NCBI RefSeq assembly: GCF_000002985.6
Contig: NC_003279.8
Span: forward strand, 11,718,001-11,782,000
Direction of reading: 5' to 3'
Origin: Caenorhabditis elegans
Taxonomy: Eukaryota; Nematoda; Chromadorea; Rhabditida; Rhabditidae
DNA: 64,000 bases
This document shows, piece by piece, positions 45,801 to 60,800 of this stretch (positions are counted from its first letter, which is position 1; the number at the start of each line of letters is the position of its first letter). The notes beneath the pieces were generated by a model. The model was given only the letters and a program-made list of their open reading frames with translations. It did not search any database and was not told the origin of the DNA. The translations under genes and the position numbers were made by a program.

Positions 45801-48800
45801 ACAAGGAAAAAAACGTTCCATCTGCAGTGAAATGCTTAGAAATTTCAGAATTTGATTTTAATTTTGAGTACGCCAGTCGGAGCACGCGCTTCAGCGCGTG
45901 CGAACGGCTGGTATCTGATAATATTGTTAACAGAAAAAATTGTTCAGGAGTGTTCAGGAAAAACTCATTTTCAATCAGTTTCAGCCGCACTTTATATCTG
46001 AAATCCCACGCGGTGTCAGGCTGTCGTTTCGGCTTGATCTACGTAGATCTAGAAAAAATGCGGGAGAAGATTTTGCATGGAACGTGCTGACGTCACATTT
46101 TTTGCGAAAAATTCCCGCATTTTTTGTAGATCAAACCGTAATGGGACACACCGGCACCACGTGAAAACCTGCAAGAAACACCTGAAAATCTGTATGAAAA
46201 AAAAAAATCTGAAAATGCACCACCAATTCTTTTTTATCTGAAAATCTGAAAAAAAAACCACCTTGGACAACGACGGACAAACGCATGCAGAATCTTTTTT
46301 TTTGTTGTTTTTTTATTTATCAAAAAAAAAAAAGAAGTTCAATATATCGTTTTTCATCAGGGAATTTGTATAATCACAGAGAGTGGTGGGAGGAAAAAAT
46401 ATGGAATTATACATTGAGAAAATCACAATAAAATGATATTGATTGAGCAAGAAACTCCAGAAAGTAAGTATGGGGGTGGGCATCAGAAGTACATGGCGAT
46501 TTGTTGTTCAAAATTCAGCCTGAGTAGAGCCAGAGCTCCGTGAAAATTCCAACAAAAGATGGAATTTGGGGCGCGCGATGAAAACTTTCACAGAACCCCA
46601 GAGACCAGGGGCTGAACTTGGATTTGAGGGTACAAAAATATATAATAAAAGTAAATGGAAAATGAGCAGAGAGACAACTGACAGAAGCGGAGTGTTTGGC
46701 ACTGGGAATTATTTTTTTGAATTGAGAGAGAGAGAGAGACAGAATTATGAAGAAAAATTGAAATTGGCAGTGGTGATTAGAGAAAACAGAGGTAAAACTG
46801 GGTACGGGGTATACATGACGCTAAGAAGGGTGAAGCCTATTGCTTACGTGCCCACGCTGGAGCATCTTCCGTTGACTCTGTCACATTCGATGAGACAGTT
46901 GTGTAGGCGGCGAGAGGATCGGTTTGCGAGTTTCGGAGCTCGGATGGTTGCCCGTGCCAGTTAATGGTTCGGGTGAACTCGCGGGTTGTTGTGGCTCCGC
47001 CGCTTGGTTGGCTTACAGAAGCTGTGGCAAACACTGGAGATGGAGCACGGTGGGTGGAGGAGGTGATCGTCTGGGTGGCATAGGCGACCTCTTCGACCGG
47101 CATATTCAATTGTTCCATGATCCTCTTGGCGGCGTCTCCACCGACAAGCTTCATGTGAACGGCTCTTGGGATCGAGAATCGGCGACCATTGTCTGGATTC
47201 ACAATTTCTCCGGTTTGCACATCGAGCAGTCCGGTCTCCGCTGCTTCACGCACTGAGACTCGTTGACGGGTGTGTGGATGCTCAATAACCTTCTCATCGG
47301 TATCAAATTGGGCGGCTTCGAGGCTTGAAAGGAAGTCTTGTTGAATCTCGGCAAGCTGGGATGGATCTTCGAGAAACTTGCTGGCGCGATCTCCGATCGA
47401 TGTTGTGCTCTGACGCATTCGCACCGAGAGTCCTGGCTCGTTGTATTGCGGTGTCAACTTGGAGACGGTAACAGTTTCACGGAATTTCGGAACAGATTGT
47501 CGTTGGGCTTGGGAATCGTCATACTCGGAAATTCGGAACTTGTATCCTTCGGCGTCTCGTCTCTTGACTCCTTCTGTCACTGCTTGCACAGCTTCGGATG
47601 GGGAGGCGATGACGGTAAGTCTTCCAGACTTCACAGCGTCACTGATCTTGAGACGGTTGGCTCCTTCGACAAACTTTCCGTTGGAGTCGATCTTGTTCTG
47701 GTGGAGAGCATCACGAAGAGTGAGGAGGTCACCGGTGGCTTGAAGATGAAGAAGCGAGTCTCCATCAATAACTCCCCGACGTACTGCATCGTTGAATGTC
47801 AGGTGAAGACTAGATTTCTTATCGTAGATTCTTCCAGAGGTCTCATCAAAATCAGAGGATTGAAGGACATTGAACAGATTGCTCTCATCATTTCCCTCAA
47901 TTCCTTGGACACTTCCGGTATCGATGAATCCTTCTTGAATGGCCTGAGCAATGCTCATCTGCCTTCCAGTATCTGGATCGGTGAACACGTTCTGCTTGGA
48001 GTCAATCAGTCCTTTTCCGAGAGCCTCAGCAAAGTTGAGCTTGTCAACTTTGCGAAGCTTCTCCCCGATCTCCATTGGGATTCTTCCATCTTGAACAGCC
48101 TTGGCGATTGGAACAATGCTTTGACGGGAGAGTTGGATGGTTCGGTTCTTTGGATCAATGAGGCGTTCACGGACGGCTTCGACGAGGTTCAGTTTTCTGT
48201 TGGATCGGTAATCGGTGAAGAATGGCTTGGTGATAGTTTCATAGGTAGAACGATCGATAAGTCCTCGATCAACTGTATCACTGAGTGGAACATCTTCTCC
48301 GGTAATCGAGTTTCTGTAGTTTCCAGTGGAAGCATTGATAAGTCCGTCGTTCAGAGCAGTGGTGACTGGAACATGATGTCCCTTGGTTGGATCAAAGACT
48401 CCTTCACTGGCAATAGCTTGGTAGACTGGCTTGAGAATGTCGATCCATGTGATGGTCTTATTGTCTCTTGGATCACGGACCTTTCCGGTAGCGGCATCAA
48501 TAATTCTCAACTCAATTCCTCTCTTGATATCAATTCTTTCTCCGGTTCCTGGATGGATAATTCCCTTCGGAAGAACTTCGGAAAGGGTGACATCGACGAG
48601 CCCTTGACTGGCCGCGGTCTTCAAATCAACGGATCCGTGGGTTGGATGATGGTAAGACAAGTTACGGATGTCGATGATTCTGGCGTGGATGGCGTTCTCG
48701 AGACTGATCTTTTGATTGTGTGAATCCACGACTCCATTGTTAACAGCGTTGTCAATGTTGGAACGGAATGCTTGATAGGATCTGGTCATCTGCTTTCCCT

Positions 48801-51800
48801 TCTTGTCAACTTTGGCAAGTCCAAGTCTGCGGGCTTCCTCGAGGCTGTACACGTGGTTGTTTCTCTTGTCACGGACACGATCGATTCCGACGAACTCAGC
48901 ATGTGGCTCGAGCTCGACAGAGTGCACTTGAGAGGTAGACTTGACGCTGGTCTTGGTTTCAGTCACGACTGGATCTCCGTGCATTTGAATGGTGAACTTC
49001 ATTCCAGACTTTGGATCAGTGTACTCTCCCTTCTCAACTCCTCCCTCACCACGGACGACTTTCACTTGAACTTGCTGACCTCCTCCGAGATCGACGAGCT
49101 CATGACGTCCATCACGACTCCTCCCCGCTCCCCCGTTTGGGGCAAAAGGGGTGAGTTGAAGGCGTTGTTCGACGAGTCTGCTCTGATTTCCAGATGTTGG
49201 TCTGCTGGATCCAGATGAGACGAGGTGTCCCGAGGTAAGTCCCTGAGAGAAGCTGGTGGAATCGCCTCCTCCATGGATGAGTCCTCTGTCAGCGTCGACG
49301 ATTCTTCTGTCGACAGCTTCCTGGTAAGAGTATTGTTGTCCTGATGATGGATCTCTCACAGAAACCGAGCTGCGATCGACGTAGTTGCGGTTGATGGCTT
49401 CATGAATCGGCATGCTGCTACCTCCAGATGGTCGGGTATAGCTTCCGCTTCCAAGGTCAAGTCTTCCAGAGAAAAGGCTCGAATCGAGAGTATCTCCAAA
49501 GTTCTTTCCCTTTACGAGTCCAAGATTGCCAGCTTCAAGGAAGTTGTGAACACGTCCAGTTTGAGTATCCTTGACAGTTCCGGCGTTATCGTCGACAATC
49601 TCTTCACGAATAGCTTCGAGAAGTGAGATCTCTTTTCCAGCCTTCTTATCAACGATCGTGGTATCATATGGATCAAAGAGTCCCTTCATGATAGCTTCCT
49701 TCAAGGTAAGTTGTTTCTGGGTTTCTGGATGAGTGAAGGTTCCAGCAGATTGATCATACCATCCGAGGGAGAGGGCCTTGCCGAGAGAGTAGTCAGAGAG
49801 TGGAAGTCCAGATGACAAAGCTTCCTTCTTGGCAACAGCAGTACGGGTTTGCACCTTGACAGTGGTGTGAACGGCATCTGAAGCATTCTCTGGAACACCT
49901 CCAGTGAGGTACATTAGGTGTTGTTGAGCAGCTTCGGTGTAGCTCATTCTCTTGTTTTGAGACTTGTCAAAGTAGTAGCGATTCTTGGAATCAATGATTC
50001 CCCACTTTTCAGCTTCTTCCAATGGCATTTCACGTCCGGTAAGTCCATCACGAACCGAGATATCCTCGGGAGCAACCTTTCCGGTGGCGAGGGCTCTTTC
50101 CAAAGAGAGCTTCTCTCCGGTCAGGTTATCGACGAAAACTCCTTGCTGGGTGTCAAACTCCCAAGATTGAGTGGATTCTTCGACGACAGGCTGTCCAACT
50201 TGACGGAAGCTGATGATTGGTCCGTTTCCAGATGGGATTTGGATGATGTTCTTGGATTGGTTGTTGTATGGAACGAGTGGCTCGGCGTCGATGACAATGG
50301 TCTTGGCTTCAACAGCTTGTTCAATGTTGCGTCCGTTGACTGATCCATCAGACTCCATGATCTTTTTCTCCAGGGCTTCCTTGACGGAAACAGATCTTCC
50401 ACCGGTTGACACTTGGATCGTCGTAGCATCAATGATTCCGAGCTCAATTCCTTCAGCGAAGCTGAGAACTCTGTCGACATTTGGAGCAGAGATCTTTCCA
50501 TTGGTCAAATCAATAAGTCCCTTTCTTTCAGCCTCATAGATATGGTATCCACGAGATGGAACTTCGAGAGCTCCCTTTCCTCCGGCAATGGATCGGTAGA
50601 CAGATACACCTCCAGGACCTCCAAGAGCTGTGGTCTCGGTGGTTCGGACTCTCTTGACAGTGGTGACAGACTCTTCAATATTCTTGTCTGGGAAGTACTT
50701 TGGAGCCAGCTGTTGTCCAGTCTCGGTCATGGTTTCGGTGGTCTTCTCCTCAATGGTTGGACCATCTCCCTTACTTTGGTCTGGCATAATCCATTGACTG
50801 TTTGGATCAAGAAGTCCGCGATTAAGAGCCTCTTCCAGGGATAGATCGACCTTTCCGTGCACGTAACGTTGATTTCCAACGAGTCCTTGACGCATAGCAT
50901 CCTGAAGGGTGACGGTGACGTGGTTTCCATCAGCTCCACCTTCCTGTCCTGGACGACCAATTCTTCTTGTACGGTCAAGCTTCTTGGCAGGGGTCACGAG
51001 TGCTGGTGGAACGTTGAGAAGTCCAAAGACCTTGAGAGCTCCACGCAAGGTGATGAATCCTTGCTCGTAAGCTTCCTTGGTAGACAGCTCGTGCTTGGTG
51101 TTCTTGTTGAAGAAGACTCCCTTGACTGGATCAATGATTCCACTGGAAACAGCACGAACCAAGTTAAGCTCATATGCTCCTCTATCATTCTTGATTCCAA
51201 CTGGTGTAGTAAGAAGTTCATGAAGAGCAACTTCAATGAGGTTCTTGGCACGATCGTCGGTGATCAAAAACGACTCCTGAGTCTGAAGATCGACAACACG
51301 CTCGGCGTTCGGAATGATGACTCCGGCTTCGACGGCTTCGTTAAAACTGAGATTCTGGCTGGTCTCGGTGTTGCGAATTCCACGAATGTTGAAGATGGAG
51401 TGACGAACTCGTTTGGTGAGAAGTCCTTCATGAACAGCTTCTGGGATTGTGAACTCCTTCTCATCCTTCTCAAGAACAATCTTTCCGTTTGGAAGGAGAA
51501 GTCCTCTTTCCATAGCTTCAGAGATTGAGATGACATCATTCTCATTTGGATCCACAATATGACGAACTTCAGCATCAATGAGTCCAGCGACAATAGCCTC
51601 CAAAAGTGTGTAGCGTTGTCCAAGGATACCCCGATCAACGAAGTATCCGCTGGAGTCGACGAGCTTGTTCTGGGCGGCCTCTTCAAGAGTCAACGCCTTT
51701 CCGATGAGCCCATCTTGGTGAGCTTCCTTGAGAGACATGCTCTGACGACTGGCAAGGTTGGTGTACTTTCCATCTTTGACTCCAATGACATTCCTGACAA

Positions 51801-54800
51801 GAGCAGCTCCAAGTGGAACTCTCTTCTTCTCATCATCAGTCATCTGGACAATCTCAACGACATCGTTGTTGATCAATCCAGTTCTCTTGGAAACAGCATC
51901 TCTGAGCTTGAACGAGTCATTCGAGTTACGATCATTGAACTCAGCATTGTTGGCATTGATGAACCCATTCTCAATAGCATCGGTCAACGAAGTTCCAATT
52001 GTGGTCACATGTTCTGGATTCTCAATTGAGAGGTATCCGTGGTAGATTGCAGCCCAAAGCTGAAGTTCCATATCAGTGGTCCTTCCCTTGAAAACTCCAG
52101 TCTGTGGATCAACCATTCTCTTCTCGAGAGCATTGGCGAGAGAAGTTGGTGGAAGCTTCATGATCTTCTCCTTGATGAGCTTCAAGACAGTCTCCCAGTT
52201 GGCAATTCCCTTTGACATGAGATCACTCTGAGAGAGAATCTCTCCAGTGTGAATATCACGGAATTGACGGATGTTAGAATCGTAGAGTCCAATGCGGATA
52301 GCCTCAGAAAGAGTGATTGGCTGTCTGGTTTCAGGGTGATGAATTCCCCAAGTCGTGTTGAGCACAGTCGGAAGATCCTGCTCAACAAGTCCATACTTTG
52401 CCGCCTCTTCGAGCGACATAACAGACGCAGATGGAATATCAAAGAATTGTCCGGCAGCGGTCAAGTTTCCTTGACGGATCGCCTCAATGAAGGTGAGCAC
52501 CTCTCCAGTCTTCTTGTTCAGATTGCCTTCCATCTCGTAGAACTGAGTATTGGTGATGGTTTCCTCGGCGAACGTCTGCATCTCATCCTCGACTTCAGAG
52601 ATCTTAGCACGATCTCCGATGGGGTCAACGATTTCCCACTCATCTCCAGCTGACGTGACGACTGGCTCAATGTTCATAGTGGGCTTTTGGATTTTGAGGT
52701 CGAAGTCTGGCTTCTGAAAATTAAAAAGGATTATTGGAGAAAGAGCGCAGAGATTAGGGAAAGATGTATCTAGACTAAAACCAACACCACTAGATACATG
52801 CAAGTTTAGAGTATGTCTACCAAACTATTTCCCAAGGAGAAAGAGAGGTTTAATTTTTTAGAATTAAAAACGTTTTTTTTTAAATAAGTTTTTTAAAAAA
52901 ATAAGAGAAAAAGGTTTAAGATGTTAGTTGGATCACACTGCAAATCATCACTGCAATCAAAAAAAAGAGCAAACTCCATTCAAACGCCTACCTTTCTCCT
53001 CTTCTCCTCTTCCTCTCGCCGCCGTCTCTCCTCTTCCTCCCGTCTCCTCCGATCCTCCTCATCCTGCCGTCTCTTCCGATCCTCAGCCTCTCTCCTCCGA
53101 CGTTCCTCCTCCTCACGTCGCCGCCGCTCGGCTTCTTCAGCCTCACGACGTGCTCGTTCAGCGTCTTCGGCCATACGACGTGCCCGATCGGCATCGTCCT
53201 TGGCCCGGCGACGCGCCTCGGCGTCTTCACGCTCTCGGCGCAGACGTTCAGCGTCTTCGAGTGCTTTGAGGCGAGCCGCCTCGAAAGCACGGCGCTTCTC
53301 CTCCTCTTCAGCACGACGACGATCTTCTTCTTCCTGTTCAGAATGATGTTGTGTTGGGAAAAGAAAAATTGAAATGAAAATAGAGATTTCGGTGATTAAA
53401 TTGGGGGTGAGACACACACTACAAACTATTAGATTCGGAGAAGCTCCAAAAATTGGAAACTCAAAGAAACAAAACACTCACACTCACACACACACAACAT
53501 ATAGATTAGGTTACTGTAGGTACTGTAGGTACCTACTAGGTAGATCACATAGGGCTAGAAGACAAAAAGATACAGAGATTGTAGAAAGAAAATCGAATTC
53601 AAAGAACAGTGTTTGGGTTGGGTTGGTTGAGAGTATGTTGGAGCGGGGGCTGATTTTTCAATTGTTTCATTATTTTTAAGACAAAAAACTGAAAATCTTG
53701 GATAGACGTACACAACAAACAGGCCAAAAGCATGAGAGACTGGATTTTGAGAGCAAAAGGGGGATTATGGCTTGAAAAAGATGGCTATTTTAAAAGCGTA
53801 CATAGTAACTCGAAGCTTGAAAGTTTGAGCTTGAAGCCTGAAAAAACAGCTTGAAGAGCTTGAATAGAACAGAAGAGCTTGAAACTTAGATTTTGTGAAA
53901 GTTGTCTTATTCTGTTGGAAATTCCAATTTCTTCATGTTTTCTACACTAAAATAATGACTTTTTTTGCCATTTTTTTCCAAAAATTCGAGTTTTCCTAGA
54001 TTTTTTGAGTAAAAAAATATATAATTTTTCCTCAACTTTTAAGCCTTAATTACAATTTTATCACAATTTCTATGCCAAAATTCATATTTTTCAAAAATTT
54101 CCGATTCAGAAAGCAAAAATTTCTTCATGTTTTCTACATAAAAATGCACGTTTTTTAACAATTTTTTGAAGCTGAAATTCGGTTTTTTCTTAGGCTTTTC
54201 TGGTTAAAATTATAATTTTTTTTACAATTTTTATGCCGAAATTCACATTTTTCAAAAAATTTCAAACCCAAAAAGTATTAATCTTTCATGATTTCTAAGC
54301 CAAAATCAACGTTTTTTCACGATTTCTGGCCAAAAAGTGCTCGTTTTTCACAATTTTTTAATTAAAATACCCAATTTCAAGCCAAAAAAACCTCCCTAAA
54401 ACATGTCAAAATCCACGTGCGTCTACAAGTGTGTGGGTGAGAGAGCGGAAATAAGCCATACAACATGAACATGAAATATTAAAAAAAAAAGAACCTAGGA
54501 ACATCGAAAATTAAAAATACATTCTATCGGCGGGTGGCACAAAAAAATGAGAAGGGTCATACATATTAAAAATCTACACACATATTACGAGAATATAAGA
54601 GAGAAATGAGTTAAGCACACTTACACACTCATTTAAATAGTTAATTGAATCTGAAATGTTGGCTGAAAATTCTGATTACCTGGTGGAGAGAGCGTTGAAT
54701 CCGTTTGTTAATAAAGTTTCACTCATTTTAGTTCAGTTTTTTTTTTGGTGGTGGTGGTGCATTTTCAGATATTTTTCCACACACAAATTTTTTCAGGGGC

Positions 54801-57800
54801 GGCTTCTGCTAAACTCAAGAAAAGCGTGACGTGTGAGGCTGTGTGTGTGTAGTTTAACACATAGAAAAACTGAAAAAAAGCTGTGGAAAATCCTGCAAAA
54901 ATCCGGCTGGCTGGCTGAAACTGATTAATTTCGAGTTGTGGGTGGTCGGGAGATTTGGGTGTCGGGGGGAGAATTAGGCGTTAAAAAACTCAAAAAATGC
55001 TGCTGTGATTTTGCAACAAAAAAAACTGAAAAGTGTTAAGGTTTTGGTATTGTTGTTTTTTGTTTTTGCGAGGGGGATTAAAAAGTGCTCTGAATTCGAT
55101 TTTTTTTTGAAGAAAAAATTTAGAAGACAATGAATGAATCTATTAATTATTGTAACATAAATGTAACGGCGGGACTTTGAACTATCACCATCTAACACTA
55201 GAATACCAAAGCTTTGTGCTAAAAGTGAGGGGAGAATGCTCCGGAAAAGTGGATTTTCTGGTCGAAAATCCAATTTCCAACGCTTTTCCCCCACTAAAAC
55301 ATACCAAAATCTACCACCAACGGCCTATGGGACTGAGGGACACCCGAACTGTGTTGTGATTTAGGAAGGCAAGAGATGATGAGAGATATGAGAAATATCA
55401 AAAACTCGATAACTAACCTGCTTCTGACGTTTCCAGTTCTGGATGAGCACTTGCATTGTGTTGCGGCGTTCCAGGATCAGGGAGCTCAGTTGAGCAAATC
55501 GACGGTTCAGGAGCTGAAAGTAGAGAGTTTTTTGTATTCATAGGAATATCAGGAACTAAATCAGTTAGAAGCCATTTCCAAAAGTTATAAACGCGCCGCC
55601 GGCAACGTCAATGCACCAGCGCCGGCGGCGGTGCACTCTGTTTTGGACGCCGCTGCCGCCGGCGTCATGGAATTCAGAGCCCTAATTTCGAGCCCTATAA
55701 GCCATAAATTCTATGATTTTTAGGTTTCCAATTGGGTTTTAAATCCGCCGCCGGCAGCCAATTTCTCTTTGCAATGCGTCACTGCCGGCGGCGGCACACG
55801 AGGAATTCAGCGCCCTAATTTTGAACCCGGTCAGTCACAAATTTAATGATTTTGACACAAAAATTCAAGTTTCCGATAGGGATCAAAAAAGGCCGGCGGC
55901 CAAATTCTCTTCAATGTGCCAGCGCCTGCGGCAGCGGGTTGAAATGCTGCACCGCCGCCGGCAGACAACTTCTCAACGCGCAAGTGCCGGCGGCGGCCGT
56001 CACGGAACTTAGAGCGCTAATTTTGAGCCCTAACAATTACAAATTCAATAATTTTGACGCAAAAATTCAAGTTCCAAATGTTCTTCAGCGAGCCTGCGCC
56101 GGCGCCGGCGTCCTAGTGTCTAAGCAATTTTTCAGCTAGAAATTCCTACCTCAAGCTCCTCAGTAACAATCTGTGATCCATTCTTCGGCTGTGGCTTAGT
56201 ACGACGGAATTCCGACTTGATACCGGGTCCGTGGATTCCAACAATTCCATCAGAGTACTGTCCGAGTTTCGCGTCGAAAATCTTGGCTTCATGAATGAAC
56301 CGACCACCCTCCTTGTTCACGTGCTCAATCGCTTGAGTGTGCTCTTGAAGGTTTGTGTATTCGGCGATGAGCATGTCGAGTTGCTGTTGGTATTGCTCAG
56401 GGCGGAGCTCTTCTGGCTTTCTCAGACGATTGATCGTCTCCTCGACAGTGTCCAACCACGACATTTCAGTCTCGTACTCGGATCGGTAGACCATTTGGAT
56501 TTGGAGGGCACTTTCGACGGCGAGCAAGCGAGAAGCTATTTGGGAGTTCACATTTTCCCAGCGGACATTCAGCTTTTGCACCTCGTCTTCGATGGCGTCA
56601 ACGTCAGGATGGCTGGAAATAAGAACTTGAAGCCGAGTCTCTTTTTTAAAATTGTCATGAATTTCCGACACGAAAAACCAAAAAAAAACTTTAAAAAAAA
56701 CTCACTGTCCCTCGTTAATACGGGTTCTCGAGACGTGTTGACGGAGAAGTGCAACATTCCTGTTGAGTTGGTCAATGACGGTTTGTTGTTGCTGAAAATC
56801 GGCCAAGTTTAAGTCAAAAATCCTCAAATTATCACTGAAAAATGCTCATTTTGAGCCCCCAACTTGCTCACCTTGAGCACCATGTTAATCTCGAGCAACT
56901 GCGAGTGGTGTCCTCGCAGTTTATCGAGCGCAGCCGGCAGATCGTCGAATGAGTTCAACGTAATCTCGTGTTGCCTCACGATGTCAGCGACTTCGACCAT
57001 TCCATTCAGAACCGACTCCAATACCTGAAACATTAAACTTTCTTGTTTGAAATAAGTTCCTTAATTTCCCACCTTGATTCGCTCGACGTACATCCTTGAC
57101 AAATCCCACAAGTCATCCCAAAGCCCATTCAAGCGGTCATGATTGACACGCTGGGTTGGTGTTGGATTCGGAAGTTGACGGAAGAGCTCCTTGACATTGG
57201 CCACGTCACTGTCCAAGGCTTGAAGAGCATCCTCAAATCTCTTGTGAGCATGAATGACTCGTTCAAGATCTTCCGGCGATCGGGAGATTGGCTTTCCGAC
57301 AGCATCATTAAGCTCACGCCAAGCTTCCTCCAACTTCTTCAGCAACTCGGCCATCTTCTGATCGTACTGAGAAGCCCAATCTGGCTCTGGAGGCTTTTGA
57401 CTCGCATTGAGCAAGTTCCAGAAGTGCTCGTTGGTTCTTCGGAGCTCTTCGCGAAGACGCAACGCCAATGGATCATTTGGATCGAGCTCGCTGAGCAGTT
57501 TGTTAGCATCATCGTTCAGTGCCTTCATGATAGCGTCACGTTGATCAGGGTCAATCGAGTTGAACGTGTCGAGATCCCATCCTCTGAAAAAATGCATTTT
57601 TATAAAAGAACAGTTAAAAAAAGAAAATAATAATAACTCACTGAATAGTTCTCATCGTGTTGAGCACCATGTTGAATCGAACCATCCTGTGTTTCTTGTC
57701 CCAGAGCTTCTTGAGCTTCTCGAATTGTTGAAGAAGTCGGTTCAAGAGTGCAGTGAGACGAGCATCAGTCGGTGGGATACGGAAAACCACTGATGGGACT

Positions 57801-60800
57801 TGTCCCTCGGCTCCAGAGATGTCACGAATCGTCCACTTGATCAAATCAGAGTTGTCCAGAAGGTAGACATCATCTCCAGCCTTGATCGTCACATTCTCAT
57901 CGGAATAGTCACAGAGTGCGGTAACCTTGATCGGATGCGGGATACGTTCTCCTCTCTGCCAGAGTGGTGAGATGCTTGCACATCGCTCGGTGAGAGCCAT
58001 GAGCACTTGATGATACTTGTTGAGAATCTCCTTGATCTCGTCGAGCTCCCGCAAGAATCGTTCTCCTTCTTCCAACGAGAAGTCCGTCCGATTGTAGTTG
58101 TTCTCAAGCCTGACGGATTGCTCCTGGATCCAGGCTTCAGCGTCGGAAGCCTCCTCCATAAAGGACTTGAGGTTGAGCGCATCTCTGAGGTGCTCCTCAA
58201 GGCACTTGCTTAACGCAAGAAGCCAATCCCATTGACTTTGCATTTGTCGGAGATAGACTTCGATGACACGAATCGCTGGATGTCCCTGATTGAGAAGAGC
58301 CGCTCCTTGATTGTGCACATCATTGTACTGCTTCTCACGGAGTTCCATCTCGTGGAGCAGCTGCTTGTAGTAGTTGGTGAGCATCGGAAGATCCAACTGC
58401 TTGATATCACTCCAGTTTCTGGTGACCTCAATGGATTCTCTCTCGGAAACCCAAATGAGCTCGAGTTGAGCAGCACGGACAAAAGCGATGAGGGAGTCCA
58501 AATCGAGCATTCTTCCGGCAGACAGGTCACGGAGTTGTTGGTATTCACTCTCGAGCACGCGAAGAAGCTCGCAATACTCATAAGTGTCCTCCGCCGAGAC
58601 TTCAGCTTGTCTCGCAATGCATTCATCAACATTTTGACGGAAGTCCTGGATGTCTCGATTGTCAAACTTGTGTTGCTCAAAGACGTGCTCCAATGTTTCC
58701 AAGTCCTCCAGGAACTCCATGGTCGTGAGCTTCTCCATACGAACACGAACCCACTCGATGCACTCCTCAACACGACTGAACGATGTCTTTCTCATATTTT
58801 CGAGTCTCTGCTGATTTTCCTTGTGAAGACTGTCAGTTCGGACGCCAAGGCGAACCAGAATCTGATTCGTCAGACGATCCAGGTAGGTTGTTCTTCGCTG
58901 ATGAAGTCCGTACACTTGTTTGTAGAAATCGTTGGCTTCCGGATGTTGCATCGATTTCAGCTCTTCAACGTCTTCAAAGAATCTGGCGATCGGGCTCTCG
59001 AGAGCATTCAAATCGTCGACAATCTCCGAGACGGTACGCTCAACGGCTGCCGGTGGTGATGTGTCGACGCGAGCCTCCACATCCTCGATTCTCTTCAGAA
59101 TCAGGTCGAGCTTTTCGTTGGTGATGCCAATGCCGCGGGCAAGGCGGCTGAGAAGGTCGTTCGAGTTGCCCTGAAATAAGATGATTTTGATTTTTTTAGG
59201 AGCATAGTATAAGTTAATTGGGGGATCGGAACTCCCGATTCGGAAGATCAGAAATTTCGGAAGAAACATGCCACATTCGGTATTTTTACATGCGTTTAAA
59301 TATTTAAATATTAGTTTTTATAATACAAAGACAATATTTGTTAGTACTACACAAATCACCTCCTGAATACGATGTCTCTCGAGAACATCAAACCTCCGAT
59401 CTATCGAGTTCTGAAGCTCATTCCACACCCGTTGAAGCTCCGGAGCACTCAGCTCGTGTGGGATCGCAAAGAGCTCCGTCGACCTCATCACCTTCTCCAA
59501 GTGTTCATAGACAAGTGTCAACCGTCGCTTCTGCTCTTCTCTCGGCGGTAGATCATCCTCTCGGAATCGTTGAAGCTCGTAGATGAGCTCCGAAGCAGTT
59601 CCCTGGAGGTGACGATCGTCGACGAGCTGGATAGCTCGAACCACCCACTCACGCCATTCATAGGCCTCTTCAATGTACTCTTCTTGCACTTTTTGCAGCT
59701 AAAAACGTTTGTTAGATGTACATATACATACACAGAAGACATAAAGACAAAAAGACACGGTTATCACATATATTCCGAACTACCTCTATTTATAGTGCAC
59801 ATTGCACTACACATAGAAGTACTACAGCTAGACGTACACGAGACAAGAAGTGGCCAGTTTTATATTGAAAGTTCTAAAGTTGAAAAACTTCAATTTCCAC
59901 CAATTTTTCGGTGAAAAAAAAACCCAAAAGCCCAGTCTAAAAAAAACTCACTCTGCTCATCTCCGGCTCGTGTGGAAGAGCATTGTAGAGTGACGAGACG
60001 TAGGTGATAATCGACTTCTCGTCTGGATTGTTGGTGTCAACGTCTTCGGCATCAAGAAGACGTTCGACTCCGAATTCGCGGTCCGCCGCGGCGAACGCGT
60101 TGTTCAGGCGTTCAGTGTTGGAAACTGAGTCCGAACTGATCTGAAAATTAAAAACTGAATTAATTGATAAGCGATTTTAGGCTTTTATAGGCCTTTTTAT
60201 CTGTATTTTCAGCAATTTTCAGTCTTTTCAAGCAATTTTAATCTTATTTTTTAGTGCCGTTAACCTTATTTTCAGTGACTTTCGCCAAATTTTAGCAGTT
60301 GTAAGCCAATTTTCTTTTGATTTTTAGTAATTTAAAGCTCATTTCTAGCTCATTTTGCTCGATTCTACCCATTTTAAGTCATTTATTGGCACTTTCAAGC
60401 TTAATTTTTGCGATTTCTGCTCACTTTTAAGCCATTTTGCGACAATGTTAAGCTTTTTTCAGTGATTTTAAACCTATTCCTTTGTTGCTCGTTTTCGACG
60501 TATTGAACAGTTTTTTTTGAAATTTTAAACAAGTTTTCAGCTGTTTTGCTTTTTGAAACTAATTTTAAGCATATTTTCTGAGATTTTTGCTCAATTCCTA
60601 GCGATTTTAAGCAATTTCCTAGCAATTTCAGGCAAATTTTTCAGTATTTTTCGTCAATCGCAAGCTCATTTTTCCCACTTTTAGAATAAACTCAATCTAT
60701 TTCTAGCTCATTTTCAGCGATATTAGACTATTTTCCGGCAATTTAAAGCGCATTTTTGACAATTTTCGTCTAATTCAAACAATTGCAAGCAATGTTCTAT

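Larger units (their letters stand above)
44250..46836. other. A-form 3' UTR and the intron between A- and B-form exons
   Basis: From the A-form stop down to about 46310 is presumed 3' UTR; AATAAA in sense lies near 46316..46311. Below it are the palindromic element 46007-46163, a heat-shock-element array (45401-45543), a duplicated TACTGTAG-rich repeat (45135-45380) and AT-rich intron. No further exon was recognised. Confidence 0.5.

Noticed and set aside
47338..48723. 461-codon plus-strand ORF opposite the plakin-repeat exon
   Set aside because: Mirror frame of a regular protein repeat; no nematode family features, no introns, and the minus-strand reading is unambiguous.
52921..53346. Plus-strand Ser/Arg-rich ORF resembling an SR protein
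   Set aside because: Antisense of the Glu/Arg-rich vab-10 exon; simple-codon artefact.
55821..56139. ORFs across the GCCGGC repeat in a vab-10 intron
   Set aside because: Located in a tandem GC-rich repeat between two phase-matched vab-10 exons; not supported as coding.
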